Below, one piece after another: positions 22,672 through 31,317 of a DNA stretch of 41,417 nt. Both the position numbers and the translations under genes were made by a program. The first letter of the stretch is position 1, and the number at the start of each line of letters is the position of its first letter. This DNA is from Streptomyces cacaoi (GTDB lineage Bacteria; Actinomycetota; Actinomycetes; Streptomycetales; Streptomycetaceae). The notes beneath the pieces were generated by a model that did no database searches, was not told the origin of the DNA, and saw only the letters and a list, made by a program, of their open reading frames with translations. The DNA is taken from NCBI RefSeq assembly GCF_006539165.1, contig NZ_BJMM01000050.1, positions 1 to 41,417 of the forward strand, read 5' to 3'.

Positions 22672-24270
22672 TCAGCGGGAGGCGTGCGCCTCGGGCTCCC
22701 GCTCAGCCGGGCGGGACGGGACACAGGGCTCGTGACGCAGCGCCAACAGGGCGACGTCGTCGGTCAGATGGCCGCCGCTGTGCCGCAGCAGCGCCTCGCG
22801 GACGAGGGCGACGACCTCGCGGGGCTCCCGCAGCCGCGCCGCCACCCGCACCACCTCGTCCAGCGGGAAGAAGTCCCGCCGGACGTTGCGCGCGTCGGAC
22901 GCACCGTCGGTGCACAGGAACAGCCCCTCCCGCGGGGCGAGACGGGCGGTCACCGGCGCGGGCAGCCGCGCCGGCAGCGGGAACAGCCCCAGCGGGGGCA
23001 GGGGTTCGGCCTCGGAGAGCGGCACCGCCCGCCACGCACCGCCCCCGCCCGGCCACACGTCCCCCGCCGCCCCGCCATCGAACAGCAACTCCCCTCCGCA
23101 GGGCCCGACTTCCGCGCCACGGCCCCGGGCCTCCGCCCGGCCCCCGGCCCGGCACCCGGCACCGCTGCTCCGGGACTCCGCCCCGCCGGCTCGGGGCTCC
23201 GCCCCATCGGCCCGACGTCCATCAGCGGCGCCCCGTCCCGCCTCGACCCCGCGTTCCGCCCCGTCGGCCCGGGACTCCGGCCCGCCGTGCCCGGGCTCCG
23301 CCTCACCGGCCCCACCTCCCGCCCCGCCCGACGGCCCGTCGTCGGTGACCGGCCCCCGGGCGGCCGCTCCTGCGGTGCCCGCGTCCGCTCTCCCCCGCGC
23401 GCCCGGCTGCCCGGCGGCGCCCGGAGCCGGTCGCGGCCGGACCGGGGTCGTCGGCCCGGTGCCGGGCCGCACCGCGTCCGGCTCCGTCGCGTCCGGCCTG
23501 GCCATGAGGTACGGCCAGGGGTGGCCGCAGCTGAGGGCGGAGACCGAGCCGTCGGGCCGCACCTCCAGGAGCAGCACCGTCAAGAACTCCTCGGCGCCCT
23601 CGGCACCGGCGCTGCGCACCCGGCCGAAGCCGCGCTCCAGCCGGCGCAGCACCCCGCTGAGCGACGGCTCGTCGTGCGCCGCCTCCCGGAAGACGCCGAG
23701 CGCGGCGGACACCGTGCCGATGGCGGCCAGCCCGTGCCCGCGCACATCACCGATGACGAGCCGCACACCCCAGGGCACCGCCACCGCGCCGTACAGATCC
23801 CCGCCGACGGCGGCGCCGCGCGTCGCGGAGAGATAGCCGGTGGCCAGCGTCAGCGGCCCCATCCGGGAGGGCACGGGCTGGACGACGGCCTGCTGGGCGA
23901 CCGAGGCGATCTCCCTCGTCCGTACGAGGTCGCCGTGCAGCCGCGAGCGCCGCTTCGCCGCCAGCCACCCGGCGGTGACGGTGACGGCCAGGGTGCCGTA
24001 GGCGCCGAGCCGGTAGCCGGTGCTGCCCGGCCCGGAGGCGACGTCCAGCGGTACCAGGGCGGCCAGCGCGAACACCCCGGCCAGCAGCACCTCCGTCCGG
24101 CGTCCGGCCGCGCAGGCGATGACGGGGGCGGCGGAGAGCAGCTGCGGCACATGCACCGGGCTGGGCACGATCAGCTCCCAGACCAGCACGGCCAGCGCCC
24201 ACAGCGCGGGGAGGACGACGGCCAACGGCCGGGGGCGGACGGTCGTGCAGCGGTTCGTCGCGTGACGCAT
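22672..24270 (-). CDS. Membrane-anchored SpoIIE-type (PP2C) serine phosphatase with large insertion
   Basis: A 532-residue protein: hydrophobic segments in residues 15-105 (about four), then a SpoIIE/PP2C phosphatase domain. Metal-binding aspartates are seen in GGDLYG (D158), GDVRGHG (D175), TDGASD (D455) and DDVALLALR (D504, D505). Such phosphatases act in partner-switching control of sigma factors or as stress signalling enzymes. Residues 258-415 are a Gly/Ala/Arg/Pro-rich stretch with repeats like GAE and RAxGAE, inserted inside the phosphatase domain between SALSCGHPWPYLM and AVPLSEAEPLPPLG. No kinase/anti-sigma gene is adjacent. The ATG at 24270 is the only reasonable start. Confidence 0.88.
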   Translation of the reverse strand: MRHATNRCTTVRPRPLAVVLPALWALAVLVWELIVPSPVHVPQLLSAAPVIACAAGRRTEVLLAGVFALAALVPLDVASGPGSTGYRLGAYGTLAVTVTAGWLAAKRRSRLHGDLVRTREIASVAQQAVVQPVPSRMGPLTLATGYLSATRGAAVGGDLYGAVAVPWGVRLVIGDVRGHGLAAIGTVSAALGVFREAAHDEPSLSGVLRRLERGFGRVRSAGAEGAEEFLTVLLLEVRPDGSVSALSCGHPWPYLMARPDATEPDAVRPGTGPTTPVRPRPAPGAAGQPGARGRADAGTAGAAARGPVTDDGPSGGAGGGAGEAEPGHGGPESRADGAERGVEAGRGAADGRRADGAEPRAGGAESRSSGAGCRAGGRAEARGRGAEVGPCGGELLFDGGAAGDVWPGGGGAWRAVPLSEAEPLPPLGLFPLPARLPAPVTARLAPREGLFLCTDGASDARNVRRDFFPLDEVVRVAARLREPREVVALVREALLRHSGGHLTDDVALLALRHEPCVPSRPAEREPEAHASR

Positions 24271-24463
24271 CCCGTTGGTCCCCTCCCGGCCTGGTGAGGC
24301 GATCGATGATGGCCCCTGTTCCGGGTCGCCCTCGGGATCTGCCGGGACCTCGACCAGGACGATGGTGCGCGATGCCCGCGCCTCCGCGGGACTCTCCCCG
24401 TCCCTTCCTCACCCCATCGTGTGACGGCGTCCGAGGGGTGAACGACAGGCCGCACCCATGCGA

Positions 24464-24496
24464 CAGGGGGCATCCGTACCGGACGGATGCCCCCTG
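24464..24496 (-). terminator. Strong terminator after pheT
   Basis: CAGGGGGCATCCGT (24464-24477) and its exact complement (24483-24496) form a perfect 14-bp stem with a 5-nt loop, 20 bp past the pheT stop. Confidence 0.85.
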
Positions 24497-24516
24497 GGAC
24501 GCGGTGCGCGGACGGA

Positions 24517-27090
24517 TCAGCTCCGCAGCTCGGCCCCGGTGCGCTCGACGGCCGCGGCGACGGCGGCGTCCCGCGCGGCCGTGGCCTCCTCCGCCTTCAG
24601 CGTGCGGTCCGCCGCGCGGAACCGCAGCGCGTAGGCCAGCGACTTGCGGCCCGCGCCGAGCTGTTCACCGGTGAACACGTCGAACAGCCGCAGGGACTCC
24701 AGCAGTCGGCCCGCGCCCGAACGCAGCGCCTGCTCGACCTCGGCGGCCGGGACGGAGGCGTCCACGACGAGCGCCACGTCCTGGGTGGCCACCGGGTACG
24801 TCGACACCTCGGGCGCCGCGACGGACGCGCCGCCCGCGCGGGCGACCGCGTCGAGGTCCAGCTCCATGGCGCAGGTGCGCTGCGGCAGCCCGAGCGCCTT
24901 GAGCGCCCGGGGGTGCAGCTCACCGGCGTGGCCGACGAGCACCCGCTCGCCGTTCAGCGTCACGTGCAGCGCGGCGCACCGGCCGGGGTGCCACGGCGCG
25001 AACTGCGCGCTCTCCACGGTCAGTTCGGCCCCCGCCTCGCGCGCCACGGTGCGGGCGGCCTCCACGGCGTCGGCCCAGCCGGCCGGACGGCCCTTGCCCC
25101 ACCAGCCGGAGCGCTCACGGGCGCCGGCCAGCACCACGGCGGCGTGCCGCGGCTGCGCGGGCAGGGCCGCGTCCTGGCCGGCGAGCCGCTCGGCGGACGG
25201 ACGGGCGTCCACCGGCAGCCGCTCGGCGACGCTCCCGGCGCCCTCCCGGGGCAGGAAGACCAGCCCCGTCTCGAACAGCGCCAGGTGCTCCCCGTCCTGG
25301 CTGCCGCGGCCGAGGTTGCGCCGCAGCGCCGCGAGCAGCCCGGGCAGCAGGGTGGTGCGCAGCCCCGGCTCCTCGTCGGAGAGCGGGTTGACCAGGCGCA
25401 CGGTGGTCCGCCGGAAGTCGTCCGCGTCCAGCCCGAGTCCGTCCAGCGCCGCCTCGCCCAGGAACGGGTACGACTGCGTCTCGACGAAGCCCGCACCGGC
25501 CAGCGCACGGCCCACCCGGCGGTGCAGCCGCTGCCGCTCGGTGAGGCCACGGCCGGGCAGCGGGCGCGGCAGCGTGGAGGGCAGGTTCTCGTAGCCCTCC
25601 AGCCGGATGACCTCCTCGGCGAGGTCGTTGGGGTCGGTCAGGTCGGGCCGCCAGGACGGCACCGTGACCGTCAGCTCCTCCTCGCCGTCGGCCCCGCGCG
25701 TCGTGCCGCCCGTCGCCACCTCGCCGTAGACGTCGCAGCCCACCTGCTGGAGGCGGCGTACGACGATCTCCCGGCCGTAGCGGACGCCGGCGACCCGGTC
25801 GGGGTGGCCGGCCGCCATCTTGATGGTGCGCGGCCCCGAGGGCGTACGGATCTCGGTCACACCCGGCTCGGCCGTGCCGCCGCCGAGCAGGACGAGCAGG
25901 TCCACGGTGCGCTGCGCGGCGGCGGCAGCGGCCTCCGGGTCGACGCCGCGCTCGAAGCGGCGGGACGCCTCGGAGGACAGCTTGTGCCGGCGCGCGGTGC
26001 GGGCCACGGCGACGGAGTCGAAGTGCGCGGCCTCGATGACGACGTCGCTGGTGGGCCGCGCCCCGGCCGCTTCGCCGCCGTCGGTGCCGTGCGCGATCTC
26101 CGTCTCCGCGCCGCCCATGACACCGGCGAGGCCGATGGGGCCCCGGTTGTCGGTGATCACCAGGTCCTCCGGGTCGAGCGCCCGGTCGGTGCCGTCGAGC
26201 GTGGTGAGCTTCTCGCCCTGCTCGGCCCGGCGCACCCCGATGGGCCCGTCGACCCGGGAGCGGTCGTAGGCGTGCAGCGGCTGACCCAGCTCCAGCATCA
26301 CGTAGTTGGTGATGTCGACGGGCAGCGAGACGGGACGCATCCCGGCCTTCTGCAACCGGCGCCGCAGCCAGATCGGCGAGACGGCGTCGGGCCGCAGACC
26401 GGCGACCGTACGGGCGGTGAACCGGTCGCAGCCCAGCGGGTCGGACACGGAGACGGCGTAGCCCTGCGCGTTGGGCGCCGGCACGTCCAGCAGTGCGGGG
26501 TCGCGCAGCGGGACCCCGTACGCCGTGGCGGTCTCCCGGGCCAGGCCGCGCATCGACAGGCAGTAGCCGCGGTCCGGGGTCACCGCGATGTCCAGCACCT
26601 CGTCGACGAGCTGGAGCAGCTCGATCGCGTCCGTGCCGACCTCGTGCTCCGGCGGCAGGACCATGATCCCGTCGTGGTCCTCGCCCATGCCCAGCTCGCG
26701 CTCCGAGCAGATCATGCCCTCGGACAGCCGGCCGTAGGTCTTGCGCGAGCCGATCTCGAACCCGCCGGGCAGCACGCCGCCGGGCAGGATGACGACGACC
26801 TTGTCACCGACAGCGAAGTTCGTCGCACCGCAGATGATGTTCTGCGGCTCGCCCGTCCCATTGGCGCTGCCGACGTCCACCTGGCAGTACCGGATGGGCT
26901 TCTTGAACTCGGTCAGCTCCTCGATGGCGAGCACCTTGCCGACGATCAGCGGGCCCTTGAGCCCGGCGCCGGTCTGCTCGACCGTCTCGACCTCCAGCCC
27001 GGCCGAGATCAGCCGGGCCGCGACGGCACGCCCGGTCTCGGAGGCCGGCAGGTCCACGTACTCCCTCAGCCACGAAAGCGGGGCCCGCAT
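24517..27090 (-). CDS. pheT: Phenylalanine-tRNA ligase beta subunit
   Basis: The 857-residue beta subunit of the (alpha-beta)2 PheRS. In order: EMAP/OB tRNA-binding domain (VGKVLAIEEL near 47-57), B3/B4 editing domain, B5 domain (GRPRTIKM-type region with RVAGVRYGREIVVRRLQ), the catalytic-like core, and the C-terminal FDX-ACB anticodon-binding domain (SVAAPEVSTYPVATQDVALV). Length is normal. The ATG at 27090 overlaps the pheS stop by one base (TGATG), so translation is coupled. A 14-bp stem terminator lies just downstream. Confidence 0.98.
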   Translation of the reverse strand: MRAPLSWLREYVDLPASETGRAVAARLISAGLEVETVEQTGAGLKGPLIVGKVLAIEELTEFKKPIRYCQVDVGSANGTGEPQNIICGATNFAVGDKVVVILPGGVLPGGFEIGSRKTYGRLSEGMICSERELGMGEDHDGIMVLPPEHEVGTDAIELLQLVDEVLDIAVTPDRGYCLSMRGLARETATAYGVPLRDPALLDVPAPNAQGYAVSVSDPLGCDRFTARTVAGLRPDAVSPIWLRRRLQKAGMRPVSLPVDITNYVMLELGQPLHAYDRSRVDGPIGVRRAEQGEKLTTLDGTDRALDPEDLVITDNRGPIGLAGVMGGAETEIAHGTDGGEAAGARPTSDVVIEAAHFDSVAVARTARRHKLSSEASRRFERGVDPEAAAAAAQRTVDLLVLLGGGTAEPGVTEIRTPSGPRTIKMAAGHPDRVAGVRYGREIVVRRLQQVGCDVYGEVATGGTTRGADGEEELTVTVPSWRPDLTDPNDLAEEVIRLEGYENLPSTLPRPLPGRGLTERQRLHRRVGRALAGAGFVETQSYPFLGEAALDGLGLDADDFRRTTVRLVNPLSDEEPGLRTTLLPGLLAALRRNLGRGSQDGEHLALFETGLVFLPREGAGSVAERLPVDARPSAERLAGQDAALPAQPRHAAVVLAGARERSGWWGKGRPAGWADAVEAARTVAREAGAELTVESAQFAPWHPGRCAALHVTLNGERVLVGHAGELHPRALKALGLPQRTCAMELDLDAVARAGGASVAAPEVSTYPVATQDVALVVDASVPAAEVEQALRSGAGRLLESLRLFDVFTGEQLGAGRKSLAYALRFRAADRTLKAEEATAARDAAVAAAVERTGAELRS

Positions 27091-28226
27091 CAGATCTCCA
27101 TCCCGAACGGCAGGGCGAAGCGCACATCGCCCTCGACCATGTCTCGCATGTCCTCGACGTTGTGGCGGAACATCAGCATCCGCTCGATGCCGAAGCCGAA
27201 CGCGAACCCGCTGTAGCGCTCGGGGTCGACCCCGCAGGCCGTCAGCACCCGCGGGTTGACCATGCCGCAGCCGCCCAGCTCGATCCAGCCCTCGCTGCCG
27301 CAGGTACGGCAGGGATGCTCGGGATCACCGACGGACGCGCCCCGGCAGACGAAGCAGACCATGTCCATCTCGGCGGACGGCTCGGTGAAGGGGAAGTACG
27401 AGGGCCGCAGCCGGGTGCCCAGCCCCTCGCCGAACAGCGAGGCGACCATGTGGTCCAGCGTGCCCTTGAGGTCCGCCATGGTCAGGCCCTCGTCGATGGC
27501 GAGCAGCTCGACCTGGGTGAAGACCGGCGTGTGCGTGGCGTCCAGCTCGTCCGTCCGGTACACGCGCCCCGGGCAGATCACGTACACCGGCAGCTCGCGG
27601 TCGAGCAGCGAGCGGATCTGCACCGGCGAGGTGTGGGTGCGCAGCACGACGCCGGAGTCCTCACCGGCCGCCGAGCCGTCGGCGTGCCGGCCCTGGACGA
27701 AGAAGGTGTCCTGCATGGTGCGGGCCGGGTGGTCCGGGCCGAGGTTGAGCGCGTCGAAGTTGAACCACTCCGTCTCCACCTCGGGGCCCTCGGCCACCTC
27801 GTACCCCATGGCGACGAAGATGTCCTCGACGCGCTCGGAGAGGGTGGTCAGCGGGTGGCGGGCGCCGCGCGGCGCGCGGTCGTAGGGCAGCGTGACATCC
27901 ACCGCCTCCTCGACCAGCACACGCTCGTCACGCTCGCGCTCCAGCTCCTCCTGCCGCGCCTTGAGCGCCTTGTTCACCGCGCCCCGCGCCTGCCCGACAC
28001 GTTTGCCCGCTTCGGCCTTGGCGTGCGGCGGCAGGGCGCCGATCTCGCGGTTGGCGAGGGCGAGCGGTGAGCGGTCGCCGGCGTGGGCGGCCTTCACCTC
28101 GCGCAGCGCTTCGAGATCACCGGCCGCCGCGATGGCGCCGAGCGCCTCCTGGACGGCCCGGTCGATCTCTTCCGGTTTCAGTGCCTCGACCTCGACTGGG
28201 TCGTACGACTTGTTGGGTGCCGACAT
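27090..28226 (-). CDS. pheS: Phenylalanine-tRNA ligase alpha subunit
   Basis: The 378-residue catalytic subunit of PheRS, class II synthetase. The N-terminal coiled coil (about 10-110) is followed by the core with HPLTTLSERVEDIFVAMGYEV, motif 2 around TSPVQIRSLL and VYRTDELDATHTPVFTQVE, and motif 3 FAFGFGIERMLMFRH near the end. Start ATG at 28226 with GGGAAGAG upstream. Cotranscribed with pheT. The 150-bp upstream region carries a plausible promoter and the terminator of the kinase gene; I see no T-box or leader peptide rich in Phe. Confidence 0.98.
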   Translation of the reverse strand: MSAPNKSYDPVEVEALKPEEIDRAVQEALGAIAAAGDLEALREVKAAHAGDRSPLALANREIGALPPHAKAEAGKRVGQARGAVNKALKARQEELERERDERVLVEEAVDVTLPYDRAPRGARHPLTTLSERVEDIFVAMGYEVAEGPEVETEWFNFDALNLGPDHPARTMQDTFFVQGRHADGSAAGEDSGVVLRTHTSPVQIRSLLDRELPVYVICPGRVYRTDELDATHTPVFTQVELLAIDEGLTMADLKGTLDHMVASLFGEGLGTRLRPSYFPFTEPSAEMDMVCFVCRGASVGDPEHPCRTCGSEGWIELGGCGMVNPRVLTACGVDPERYSGFAFGFGIERMLMFRHNVEDMRDMVEGDVRFALPFGMEI

Positions 28227-28289
28227 CTCTTCCCGTGCTTCCGATTGGCTGGCTGCGCCCCGCCCCCGTGGACTGCGTGCCGATGGTCG

Positions 28290-28318
28290 AGTCTAAAGGG
28301 GACGCGGGGACGCTCGAA
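28290..28318 (-). promoter_or_regulatory. Putative pheST promoter
   Basis: On the minus strand TTCGAG (28313-28318), 17 bp, TAGACT (28290-28295). It lies just after the kinase terminator. The leader would be about 55-60 nt. Confidence 0.5.
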
Positions 28319-28320
28319 CG

Positions 28321-28339
28321 CGGAGGCCCGGGGCCTCCG
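28321..28339 (-). terminator. Terminator after the histidine kinase gene
   Basis: CGGAGGCC-CGG-GGCCTCCG is a perfect 8-bp stem with a 3-nt loop (28321-28339), 39 bp past the kinase stop and directly upstream of the pheS promoter. Confidence 0.6.
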
Positions 28340-28377
28340 AAGTACCGCGGACCCGAGGAGCCCGTGTGCGCCGCGTG

Positions 28378-29487
28378 TCAGGCCAGGAAGGCCGGGGCGC
28401 CCACGGGCAGCAGAAATCGGAACTCCGCGCCGCCCGCGGCGGAACGGCCCACCGAGATCGTCCCGCCGTGCGCCTCGACGATGCCCTTGACGATGTAGAG
28501 CCCCAGGCCCGTGCCGCCGCGCCGGCTGCCTCGCCAGAAGCGGGTGAAGACGCGGCTCATGGACTCCTCCGGGATACCGGGCCCCTCGTCGCCGACGGTG
28601 ACCGCCGTGGCCGATCCCCCCGGCTCGCGCGGGAACGCGGTGGGCCTCACCTCGATGGTGACGGTCCCCTCCCCGTGCCGCACGGCGTTTTCCAGCAGAT
28701 TGGCCAGCACCTGGTCGACCTTGTCCGGGTCCGCCCACAGGTCGGGCAGCCCCGCGCCGATGTGCGTGGCGAAGCGGTCCTCCGGCTGGCCCGCCGCGAT
28801 GTGCGCCGCCACGTGCCGGCACACGGCCGCGGCCATGTCGACGGGCTGGCGGCGCACCTCCAGCCGCCCGGAGTCGATACGGGAGATGTCGAGCAGTTCG
28901 GCGATGAGCCGGGTGACACGGTTGGCGTCCGCGTCGACCGTCTCCAGCATCAGCCGCTTCTGGTCGTCGGTGAACCGCTCCCACTTGGCCAGCAGCGTCG
29001 CGGTGAAACCCTTGACCGAGGTCAGCGGGGAGCGCAGCTCGTGCGCGACGGTGGCGATCAGCTCGGCGTGCCCGCGCTCCGTCCTGCGCCGCGCCTCGGT
29101 GCCGCGCAGCGTGATCACCACCTGGTGCACGGGCCCGCGCGGCCGGGGCCGTACGTACCGGGCCGAGACGAGCACCTCCCGGCCGCCCGGCAGCAGCAGA
29201 TTGCGTTCCGGCTGGCCCCTGCGGATGGCCAGCCCGCCGTACGGATCGGTCAGCTGCCACCAGCGCCGCCCGTCGAGGTCCTCCAGCGGGAGCGCGGAGT
29301 GCAGCGGACGCCCGAGCGCCTCCCCGGAGGGACGGCCGGTGATCCGGGCAGCGGCGGAGTTGAAGCAGACGACGCGTCCGTCGCCGTCCGCGACGACGAG
29401 GCCGTCGGGCAGATCGTCCGGGTGCGGGACCTCCCCCGCGCCGGGCACCGCCTGCTCCGTGCCCCCCTCGCACGCCCTCACGTCCAT
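28378..29487 (-). CDS. Orphan soluble PAS-domain histidine kinase
   Basis: A 369-residue sensor kinase with a PAS domain at about 25-130 (DGLVVADGDGRVVCFNSAAARITG), HisKA with H149 in HELRSPLTSVKGF, and HATPase with N-box NLLENAVRH (263-271), G1 DEGPGIP (300-306) and G2 GTGLGL (325-330). No transmembrane segment or signal peptide, so it senses something in the cytosol. No response regulator gene is beside it. It lies between the rRNA methyltransferase gene and pheST on the same strand. The ATG at 29487 has a GGAGGGG-rich upstream region. Confidence 0.92.
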   Translation of the reverse strand: MDVRACEGGTEQAVPGAGEVPHPDDLPDGLVVADGDGRVVCFNSAAARITGRPSGEALGRPLHSALPLEDLDGRRWWQLTDPYGGLAIRRGQPERNLLLPGGREVLVSARYVRPRPRGPVHQVVITLRGTEARRRTERGHAELIATVAHELRSPLTSVKGFTATLLAKWERFTDDQKRLMLETVDADANRVTRLIAELLDISRIDSGRLEVRRQPVDMAAAVCRHVAAHIAAGQPEDRFATHIGAGLPDLWADPDKVDQVLANLLENAVRHGEGTVTIEVRPTAFPREPGGSATAVTVGDEGPGIPEESMSRVFTRFWRGSRRGGTGLGLYIVKGIVEAHGGTISVGRSAAGGAEFRFLLPVGAPAFLA

Positions 29488-29546
29488 CCCCGCTCCACCC
29501 CTCCTCCAAGGCACCGTCTCCCCCGGCACCCGGGCGGAACACCCTA

Positions 29547-30386
29547 CTAGGGGCCGGTTACCGCCGTCCCGTCCGTCCGCCGGGGCCGCTGGGCGCGGGC
29601 GGAGGCGTAGAGGCACACGGCGGCGGCGGTCGCGAGGTTGAGGCTCTCCGCCAGGCCGTGCAGGGGCACGCGGACGGTCTCGTCGGCCAGGGCCCTGGTC
29701 TCCTCGGGCAGGCCCCACGCCTCGTTGCCGAAGATCCAGGCCGTGGGCCGGCGCATCAGGCCGTCGTCCAGCTCCTCGTCGAGATCGCGCGGCCCGCTGC
29801 CGTCCGCCGCGAGCACCCGCACCCCGGCGTCCGTGAGCCCGCGTACCGCCTCCTCGACGGGGACGCCGACGGCGACGGGCAGATGGAAGAGCGAACCGGC
29901 GGAGGCCCGGACGGCCTTGGGGTTGTAGATGTCGACGGAGGCGTCGGTCAGCACGACGGCGTCGGCCCCCGCGGCGTCGGCGCAGCGCAGCACGGTGCCG
30001 GCGTTGCCCGGGTCGCGCACGTGCGCGAGGACGGCGACGAGCTTCGGCCGGCGGGCGAGGACCTCGGCGAGCGGCCGGTCCACGAAGCGGCAGAGCGCGA
30101 CGACGCCCTGCGGGGTGACGGTGTCCGCCATCTCCGCGACGACCTCGTCGGAGGCGTTGAGCACCGGAACCCCGGCGTCCCGCGCGGCCCGCACCAGCTC
30201 CCGGTGGCGCTCGGCCGCCTCGGGCGTCAGGTACACCTCGACCACCTCGGCGTGGCCGAGGGCCTCCCGCACCGCCTGCGGCCCCTCCGCGAGGAACCGC
30301 CGCTCCTTGCCCCGGAAGCTCCGCTTGGCGAGCTTGCGCGCGGCGACGACGCGCGGGGAGCGCAGGGAGGTCAGCTCGGGTGGCAT
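29547..30386 (-). CDS. TrmH/SpoU-family RNA 2'-O-ribose methyltransferase
   Basis: A 279-residue SPOUT enzyme. An N-terminal substrate-binding domain (RSFRGKERRFLAEGPQAVREAL) precedes the SpoU knot domain with motif 1 DPGNAGTVLRCADAAGADAV, motif 2 IFGNEAWGLPEE and motif 3 SLNLATAAAVCLYA. It is likely to methylate a 23S rRNA ribose; the position cannot be given. The ATG at 30386 follows the rplT terminator; the upstream ribosome site is weak. It is separated from the kinase by 59 bp and may be cotranscribed with it. Close homologues include thiostrepton-resistance type methylases, but resistance is not implied. Confidence 0.92.
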   Translation of the reverse strand: MPPELTSLRSPRVVAARKLAKRSFRGKERRFLAEGPQAVREALGHAEVVEVYLTPEAAERHRELVRAARDAGVPVLNASDEVVAEMADTVTPQGVVALCRFVDRPLAEVLARRPKLVAVLAHVRDPGNAGTVLRCADAAGADAVVLTDASVDIYNPKAVRASAGSLFHLPVAVGVPVEEAVRGLTDAGVRVLAADGSGPRDLDEELDDGLMRRPTAWIFGNEAWGLPEETRALADETVRVPLHGLAESLNLATAAAVCLYASARAQRPRRTDGTAVTGP

Positions 30387-30424
30387 GGCGGACGATCGCT
30401 CGCTTTCTCGGAAGAGGCCGGCAC

Positions 30425-30467
30425 AAAAAACTCTCGCCGCCGCGGCGGTGAACCACGACGGCGAGGG
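30425..30467 (-). terminator. Intrinsic terminator of the infC-rpmI-rplT operon
   Basis: On the minus strand, a 7-bp stem CTCGCCG/CGGCGAG (30459-30465 with 30433-30439), enclosing a GC-rich 19-nt loop, is followed after 2 nt by TTTTTT (30425-30430). It is the only terminator in the window with a clear T-run. Confidence 0.8.
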
Positions 30468-30521
30468 CCCGGCACCCGGCCGGGCGCTCCAGCCGGACAT
30501 ACGGCCGGGGATCGGCCCAGG

Positions 30522-30905
30522 TCAGGCAGCCTTGGGCGCGTTGACGTCGCTCGGCAGGGCCTTCTGCGCGACCTCGACGAGGGCGGTGAAGGCGGCGGCG
30601 TCGTTGACGGCCAGCTCCGCCAGCATCTTGCGGTCGACCTCGATGGAGGCGGCCTTCAGACCCTGGATGAAGCGGTTGTAGGTGATGCCGTTGGCGCGGG
30701 CCGCGGCGTTGATCCGCTGGATCCACAGCTGCCGGAAGTCGCCCTTGCGGCGCTTACGGTCGTTGTAGTTGTAGACGTAGGAGTGGGTGACCTGCTCCTT
30801 CGCCTTGCGGTACAGGCGCGAGCGCTGCCCGCGGTAGCCGCTGGCCTGGTCGAGGATCGCCCGGCGCTTCTTCTGAGCGTTGACTGCCCGCTTGACGCGT
30901 GCCAC
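30522..30905 (-). CDS. rplT: Large ribosomal subunit protein bL20
   Basis: A 127-residue protein, needed for early assembly of the 50S subunit. MARVKRAVNAQKKRRAIL at the start, the basic YRGQRSRLYRKAKEQV helix and RQLWIQRINAAARANG are typical. GTG start with AAGGAG 7 nt upstream. Last gene of infC-rpmI-rplT. In other bacteria L20 represses its own operon by binding the leader. Confidence 0.98.
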   Translation of the reverse strand: MARVKRAVNAQKKRRAILDQASGYRGQRSRLYRKAKEQVTHSYVYNYNDRKRRKGDFRQLWIQRINAAARANGITYNRFIQGLKAASIEVDRKMLAELAVNDAAAFTALVEVAQKALPSDVNAPKAA

Positions 30906-31013
30906 GTGATTACTCCTTGTTGGGGGGCCGTGCCGCGGAGCCGGCGCCCGGTGTGTGCCCGGCGCTCCCGCTGCTGCGGCCCGGGTCGAATGGGGTCCCG
31001 GTCGTGCGGGGTC

Positions 31014-31208
31014 TTACTTGCCGAGAAGCTTCTTGATCTTCTTGGCGTCGGCCGGGGCCGCTTCGGTCTTACCGGCAAGGCGGCGCGTCAGCGTGGACGG
31101 CTTGTGCTCGAGAAGGTGGCGGCGACCGGCGCGCTGGCGCATCACCTTGCCGGACCCGGTGACCTTGAAGCGCTTGCGGGCACCACTGTGCGTCTTGTTC
31201 TTCGGCAT
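31014..31208 (-). CDS. rpmI: Large ribosomal subunit protein bL35
   Basis: A 64-residue basic protein, full length for the family: MPKNKTHSGARKRFKVTGSG at the N-terminus, RRHLLEHKP in the middle and KIKKLLGK at the end. ATG at 31208 with GAGGAGAG upstream. It lies 109 bp after infC and 108 bp before rplT. Confidence 0.98.
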   Translation of the reverse strand: MPKNKTHSGARKRFKVTGSGKVMRQRAGRRHLLEHKPSTLTRRLAGKTEAAPADAKKIKKLLGK

Positions 31209-31317
31209 TGTCGCCGTTCTCTCCTCGTCGGTGGCGCCCCCGGCGGCCGGATTCCCGGGCACGCGGAAGCGCCAGCTGGTTCGGTGTCGATGGCCGGGGC
31301 AGGTGCCCCGGGAGGGC

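Noticed and set aside
28227..28377. Leader peptide or T-box for pheST
   Set aside because: No Phe-rich short frame and no T-box-like conserved bulge could be found in the 151 bp upstream.
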